From positions 496,001 to 560,000 of the forward strand of contig CP099988.1 of NCBI GenBank assembly GCA_024167805.1: a DNA stretch of 64,000 nucleotides. The letters run 5' to 3'. Each line of letters opens with the position of its first letter. Position 1 is the stretch's first letter. The stretch is from Methanobacterium sp. ERen5. Its GTDB lineage: Archaea > Methanobacteriota > Methanobacteria > Methanobacteriales > Methanobacteriaceae. Below the pieces are notes generated by a model. The model was not told the origin of the DNA. It did not search any database and saw nothing but the letters and a program-made list of their open reading frames with translations. Of the stretch, positions 59,770 through 64,000 are shown piece by piece. The position numbers were made by a program, and so were the translations under genes.

Positions 59770-61359
59770 TTAAAGTGTATTTCTTTTATAAATTACTAAA
59801 TTATTCTTGGTGTCGTTTAGAATCTCATGATAATCTTTTAATAAAAGAATTTTAGGATTATTCCATACAAAATAGTAATCAATATTGTTATTGACCAACT
59901 CTTGATCAATCAAGGTGGTGTTGTTTGTTTTTTTAGTGCCACCAAAGTATTTGCTGTTTAGGTAATAGGCTATTCCAGATGCACCATCCCAATTATCAGA
60001 TGCAAAATTACCATGTGCATTATAGTTCAGTTCTAAGTTTTTGCTAATATTATAATCTAAGAAATTTTGATTAGCAAAATACGACAATTCAAGTGCTGGT
60101 TGAAAAATAAATGAGCAAAAAAGAAAGATTAAAAAAATATTTCTTACATGGATCGAAATCAGATGATTTTTATGTAAACTATCAATAATTATGAAACTAG
60201 ACATTGTTAAAAGAATGAAAATAATCCACAAATACCTCCATTCCGGGATAATTAACCAGTACCCACCAATATAAATAAGCATCGTTATTAAGATGTAATT
60301 CAATTTATTCTTTGTTTTTTTGTCGATTTTTGAAGATATTGTCATAAAGATCATTGCAATCAATATGATTATAGCTATAAACATGAATGATTCTACAATA
60401 TTGAATGTGTAAATAATATTTGAGATAATTAATTCTATTTCATAGCTAAAATCTTTCCAAGAAGCAAACGGACTCCACTTATTCATTTTAAAGTAGGAAA
60501 GATCTCCCCAAATACTGGTTGTGTCATTATTTGGTGGTTGAATTAATCCAATTGAATATATTGGCGAAATTCCTTTGTCAAATGTATTATCTTTGTACTC
60601 TGGACCCACCAGCGCCTGATTATACTCACCAGCTGTAGAAAAAGTTAGTTTATCATATTTAGTGCTGATGGTACCAATCCACAATCCACTAAACACAAAA
60701 AATATAGTTAAACCCAACAATAAATTTTTTAATATTATTTTTTTCTCAAAATTTACACTTTTATAATAGAATAAGACATTAGATAATACGAAATGAACTA
60801 AGAAAAATGGAAAAGCAAAACTTTTTGTAAAATAAGCCAAAGCACCAATAACACCACATAAAATACCGTAACTCAGTTTGGTACGATAAGATTCATCATA
60901 AATCAAACTTAAATATAAAGTTAACATTAAAACAAGCAAGATATCTGGAGTTGGATATAAAAATACATATAGAACTACAGGTAGGATTAAAGATGCCATA
61001 AATAATCTTAAAATTGTCCCATCAATATTAAAAACATTTCCTAATCGTCTCACTGAAAGTAAAACAAAAAACCCGATAATAATAGCCAATATTCTAGAAA
61101 TATAAACTCCATATAATGGCTTGAAACCGATTATAAACAAAAATGGGGCCATTAACCAAGAATATAGAGGGCTCCAATACCCATTAATAGCATTTTCCCA
61201 ATGGCCAGCTGCATAAGCACGTGCTATGTCGATGTAAGATATTTCATCTCCAGCTATTTTATATTGGAAAAATTTGAATAAAATAACCGAAATGGACATA
61301 TAGATTATTAAAATGGTTATTATATCCCAATTCTTCTTAATAAACGAATTTTTCCACAT
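59770..61359 (-). CDS. GT39-like polytopic glycosyltransferase
   Basis: 529 residues, about eleven to twelve membrane helices. The first outer loop FQYKIAGDEISYIDIARAYA has the acidic Asp-Glu of GT-C enzymes, and GYWSPLYSWLMAPFLF is the typical following segment. A C-terminal extracytoplasmic part ends the protein. Probably moves a sugar from a polyprenyl phosphate carrier to a surface glycan or pilin. AAGGAGT precedes ATG. Convergent with the pilin genes. Confidence 0.78.
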   Translation of the reverse strand: MWKNSFIKKNWDIITILIIYMSISVILFKFFQYKIAGDEISYIDIARAYAAGHWENAINGYWSPLYSWLMAPFLFIIGFKPLYGVYISRILAIIIGFFVLLSVRRLGNVFNIDGTILRLFMASLILPVVLYVFLYPTPDILLVLMLTLYLSLIYDESYRTKLSYGILCGVIGALAYFTKSFAFPFFLVHFVLSNVLFYYKSVNFEKKIILKNLLLGLTIFFVFSGLWIGTISTKYDKLTFSTAGEYNQALVGPEYKDNTFDKGISPIYSIGLIQPPNNDTTSIWGDLSYFKMNKWSPFASWKDFSYEIELIISNIIYTFNIVESFMFIAIIILIAMIFMTISSKIDKKTKNKLNYILITMLIYIGGYWLIIPEWRYLWIIFILLTMSSFIIIDSLHKNHLISIHVRNIFLIFLFCSFIFQPALELSYFANQNFLDYNISKNLELNYNAHGNFASDNWDGASGIAYYLNSKYFGGTKKTNNTTLIDQELVNNNIDYYFVWNNPKILLLKDYHEILNDTKNNLVIYKRNTL

Positions 61360-61517
61360 ATGTACTCCTTTTATTTTTAATGAGGTAATGGGTATATATA
61401 ATCTTATGTAAAATAATTTAAAGTAGAATTAGATATTAATGCTGTTTCTAACAAATGTAAACAGATTAATAAGAAGAGATATAATAAATAATAGATTTTA
61501 TAAATTTAAGGTAAAAT

Positions 61518-62177
61518 TTGATCAAAAAAATGTTTTCATTCAAAAATTTGTTAGGAACTTTGAAAATGGTTAAGTTTAGAAATCTATTTTTTGGAGAGGA
61601 TAATGTGGAGGATATTTCTGAATCCATCCAATCTGAAAATATTTCAATCGGTATCAAATATAAAAGGGGATCTAAACCGCCAAAAATAGGAAAAAACTCC
61701 ATAATCAGATCTAATTCAATAATTTATGATGATGTTGAAATTGGAAACAATTTTATTAGTGGTCATGGAGTTACTATAAGAGAAAAAACCAATATCGGGG
61801 ACAATGTACTTGTTGGTACTAATAGTGTTATTGAAGGGCATTGCGATATAGGGAATAATGTAAGCATACAATCCAATGTTTACATCCCAACTAACACTGT
61901 GATAGAAGATCATGTTTTTATTGGACCATGTGCCTGTTTTACCAATGATAAGTATCCTATAAGAATTGATTTTGATCTTAAAGGGCCAACGATACGTAAA
62001 GGTGCTTCAGTAGGGGCAAACTCCACATTTCTTTCGAATATTGAGGTTGGAGAAGGGGCCATGGTTGCTGCTGGTGCCATAGTTACCATGGATATACCGG
62101 ATTATTTTTTGGCCATTGGTGCTCCTGCGAGAATCAAACCACTTCCCAAAAAACTCAAAAAATTGAATAAAATTTAA
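61518..62177 (+). CDS. Hexapeptide-repeat acyltransferase (WbpD/LbetaH type)
   Basis: 219 residues. Left-handed beta helix from about 50: [40 protein letters not shown] and [20 protein letters not shown]. Ends with [20 protein letters not shown] and [13 protein letters not shown]. Probably N-acetylates an amino-sugar nucleotide for envelope glycan. AAGGT fits a TTG start at 61518; ATG 61530 or 61566 are alternatives. Convergent with wecB. Confidence 0.82.
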   Translation: MIKKMFSFKNLLGTLKMVKFRNLFFGEDNVEDISESIQSENISIGIKYKRGSKPPKIGKNSIIRSNSIIYDDVEIGNNFISGHGVTIREKTNIGDNVLVGTNSVIEGHCDIGNNVSIQSNVYIPTNTVIEDHVFIGPCACFTNDKYPIRIDFDLKGPTIRKGASVGANSTFLSNIEVGEGAMVAAGAIVTMDIPDYFLAIGAPARIKPLPKKLKKLNKI

Positions 62178-62193
62178 TTATACTTTGTTAAAT

Positions 62194-63272
62194 TTAGTTC
62201 TTCAAATTCTTTTTTAAAGTAGATACAATCATTTTTGAGGGGTTATCTTCGATTTGTATTTTGATATTTTTCATATCTTCGATTTTTTCAGGATTACTCA
62301 ATAAATCATTCACAGAATCTATTATTTTTTCAGAATCTGTTCCAATAATCATATTTTTTCCAGCTTCAACATAGGCCATCCACTCGGTTGTATCTCTCAA
62401 TATCAAGCAAGGTATATTGAGTACGGCAGCTTCCTCTTGAACTCCACCAGAATCTGTTAAAACAAGTTTTGAAGAGGCTATGAGTCCTATGAAATCTTTA
62501 TAACCTAATGGATCAGTCATGACCACATTGTTACTAATTTCAATATTACAATCATCCATAATTTTCTTCGTTCTCAAATGTACCGGAAAAATAACTTTGA
62601 TATTCTCAGAAATTTTATTTATAGCCTTAATAATTTTTTTAATCCATCATGAGAAGTATTTTCTTGCCTGTGAAGTGTTAACAATATATGATCTTCTTCA
62701 GCAATGAAATTATCTAAAGTCACCATATCAAATATATCCATTGCCCTTAAACATGCATCAATCGAAGTATTTCCAACTAAAAACAGCTTTTCTTTGGGAA
62801 TTCCCTCTTCAATTAAATTGTTATATGCATTTTGATCAGGAGCAAATAAATATCTGGAAATGTGATCAACAAGCACTCGGTTTATCTCTTCTGGCATTCT
62901 CCTATCAAATGATCTGCATCCTGCCTCAATATGTACAATGGGCATGTTAAGTTTTGAAGCTGCTAAAGCTCCTGAAAGTGTTGAATTAGTGTCTCCTTGA
63001 ACAATTACAGCATCAGGTTGTTCTTTAATCAAAATATCTTCCAACAACATCATCATCTTTCCTGTCTGCTTGGCATGAGATCCCGAACCAACATTCAATG
63101 TATAATCACAACTTCTGATTTGTAAATCATCAAAAAATATTTGATCCATGTTGTAGGAGTAGTGTTGACCCGTGTGAATTAAAATTTGATTGAATTCTTC
63201 ATCAAATAGTGGTATCAAAGCAGATAGTTTGATAATTTCGGGCCTAGTTCCAAAGATTGTTACGATTTTCAT
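62194..63272 (-). CDS. wecB: UDP-N-acetylglucosamine 2-epimerase (one apparent base loss)
   Basis: Makes UDP-ManNAc from UDP-GlcNAc. Fragment from 63272: MKIVTIFGTRPEIIKLSALI, HTGQHYSYNMDQIF, VQGDTNSTLSGALAA, HIEAGCRSFDRRMPEEINRV and LLTLHRQENT. It stops after GLKK. Adding one A to the seven (plus strand T7, 62634-62640) links to IDDCNIEISNN-type sequence and LVLTDSGGVQEEAAVLNIPC, LRDTTEWMAYVEAG. Corrected length is 359, normal for the family. Divergent from a GT2 gene. Confidence 0.9.
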
Positions 63273-63328
63273 TTCTCTCTATGACTATGTGGAAAAGAAT
63301 ATATAATAAGCCTTTCTGATTCACTATT

Positions 63329-64000
63329 ATGAAGATATCTGTGATCATCCCCATGTTCAATGAAGAGGATAATGCTCTAAGAACACTTACCGAAGTGAAT
63401 AGTGTACTAAAAGAATACGATGACTACGAGATTATCGCAGTTGATGATGGTAGTAAAGATCAAACATTTAGATTGGCCAATGAATATGCTTCAAACAATG
63501 AACATGTCCTTATCGTGAAACAACCAGTCAATATGGGGATGGGTAAAGCTCTAAGAACGGGTTTTGAACATGCAACCGGAGATATTATTATAACTATTGA
63601 TGCAGATTTAAGTTACAACGCATCACACATAAATATACTAGCATCGGAATTAATACACGACAATACAGTGGATATCGTAGTTGGCTCACCTTACATGGAA
63701 GGGGGCGATGTTAAGAATGTCCCATTTAATAGACTGTTCATCAGTAGGGTGGCAAATAAATTCGTTGGTTACTCAATGCCAGAAAATTTGAGCACTGTAA
63801 CTAGCGTTTTGAGAGCTTATAGATCTGAAGTATTAGATTCAATGGAACTTGAGTCAAATGGGACTGATATAAACCTAGAAATTTTATCAAAAGCAATTGC
63901 TACTCATTACAAAATTAAAGAAGTTCCAGCTATACTTGAAGGAAGGGAACTGGGACAATCTAAACTCAAGTTTAGATCCAAAACAATTTCTCATGTTTTA
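63329..64000 (+). CDS. Family 2 glycosyltransferase, 3' end cut by window
   Basis: 224 residues visible. GT-A fold: [32 protein letters not shown] (about 35-46), and the metal-binding TIDADLSY (about 91-98). [20 protein letters not shown] is typical of dolichol-phosphate-sugar synthases, so it may load a sugar on a polyprenyl phosphate for the GT39-like enzyme. It lacks a clear ribosome binding site; the short gap to divergent wecB is 56 bases. Its stop lies outside the window. Confidence 0.85.
   Translation, partial: MKISVIIPMFNEEDNALRTLTEVNSVLKEYDDYEIIAVDDGSKDQTFRLANEYASNNEHVLIVKQPVNMGMGKALRTGFEHATGDIIITIDADLSYNASHINILASELIHDNTVDIVVGSPYMEGGDVKNVPFNRLFISRVANKFVGYSMPENLSTVTSVLRAYRSEVLDSMELESNGTDINLEILSKAIATHYKIKEVPAILEGRELGQSKLKFRSKTISHVL

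Overview
The window comes from a low-GC methanogenic archaeon, most likely Methanobacteriales and Methanobacterium-like. The evidence is the archaeal/eukaryal-type ribosomal proteins (L34e, L19e, L32e, S4e), the archaeal S10-spc gene order, the two-subunit type PycA next to a biotin ligase, CbiM/N/Q, DUF2070, SelA-like MJ0158-family and methanogen output-domain proteins, and the recurring ribosome binding site GGTGAT a few bases before ATG.

Layout. Bases 1-16830 hold one long minus-strand translation/secretion operon: a SPOUT methyltransferase, then L3-L4-L23-L2-S19-L22-S3-L29-eIF1-Rnp1-S17-L14-L24-S4e-L5-S14-S8-L6-L32e-L19e-L18-S5-L30-L15-SecY-AdkA-DUF106-L34e-Cmk (cut by the window edge). 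About 16.8-24.3 kb is an accessory stretch: coiled-coil methyltransferase, GT10 fucosyltransferase-like enzyme, nitroreductase, K+ channel and small membrane proteins. About 24.3-32 kb is housekeeping: METTL5-like methylase, pyruvate carboxylase subunit A with biotin ligase, PIG-L deacetylase, RNA cyclase, SelA-like PLP enzyme and NYN protein. About 32-45.4 kb is regulatory and transport: a giant REC-multi-PAS histidine kinase, CbiMNQ metal uptake, tRNA-Gln, a CDF-like transporter embedded between winged helices, a response regulator with methanogen output domain, and an orphan CARF-wHTH (Csa3-like) protein. About 45.4-55.6 kb carries FumB, an amidohydrolase, DUF2070, EMC6-like protein, RqcH, an Era-like GTPase/DUF2073/Zn-ribbon trio, a metallo-hydrolase and a membrane-anchored PLD-like protein. 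The last 8 kb is a surface module: four small class III signal-peptide (pilin-like) genes, two of them almost identical, and several glycan enzymes (GT28, GT39-like, acyltransferase, WecB, GT2).

A key caveat runs through the window. At least ten genes, including essential secY, are broken by a total of about fourteen apparent one-base losses, nearly all in homopolymer runs, and every one is a contraction. Restoring one base per site gives full-length, family-typical proteins. This looks like systematic homopolymer undercalling in the assembly rather than gene decay. Those genes are given here as single CDS over their whole span.

The observations most worth checking are an array of five hairpins between rpl32e and rpl19e, a possible structured RNA at about 17.26-17.43 kb, operator-like repeats around the cbi locus, the orphan CARF regulator, and the recently duplicated pilin cassette. 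No CRISPR array, insertion sequence, integrase or replication origin was recognised.
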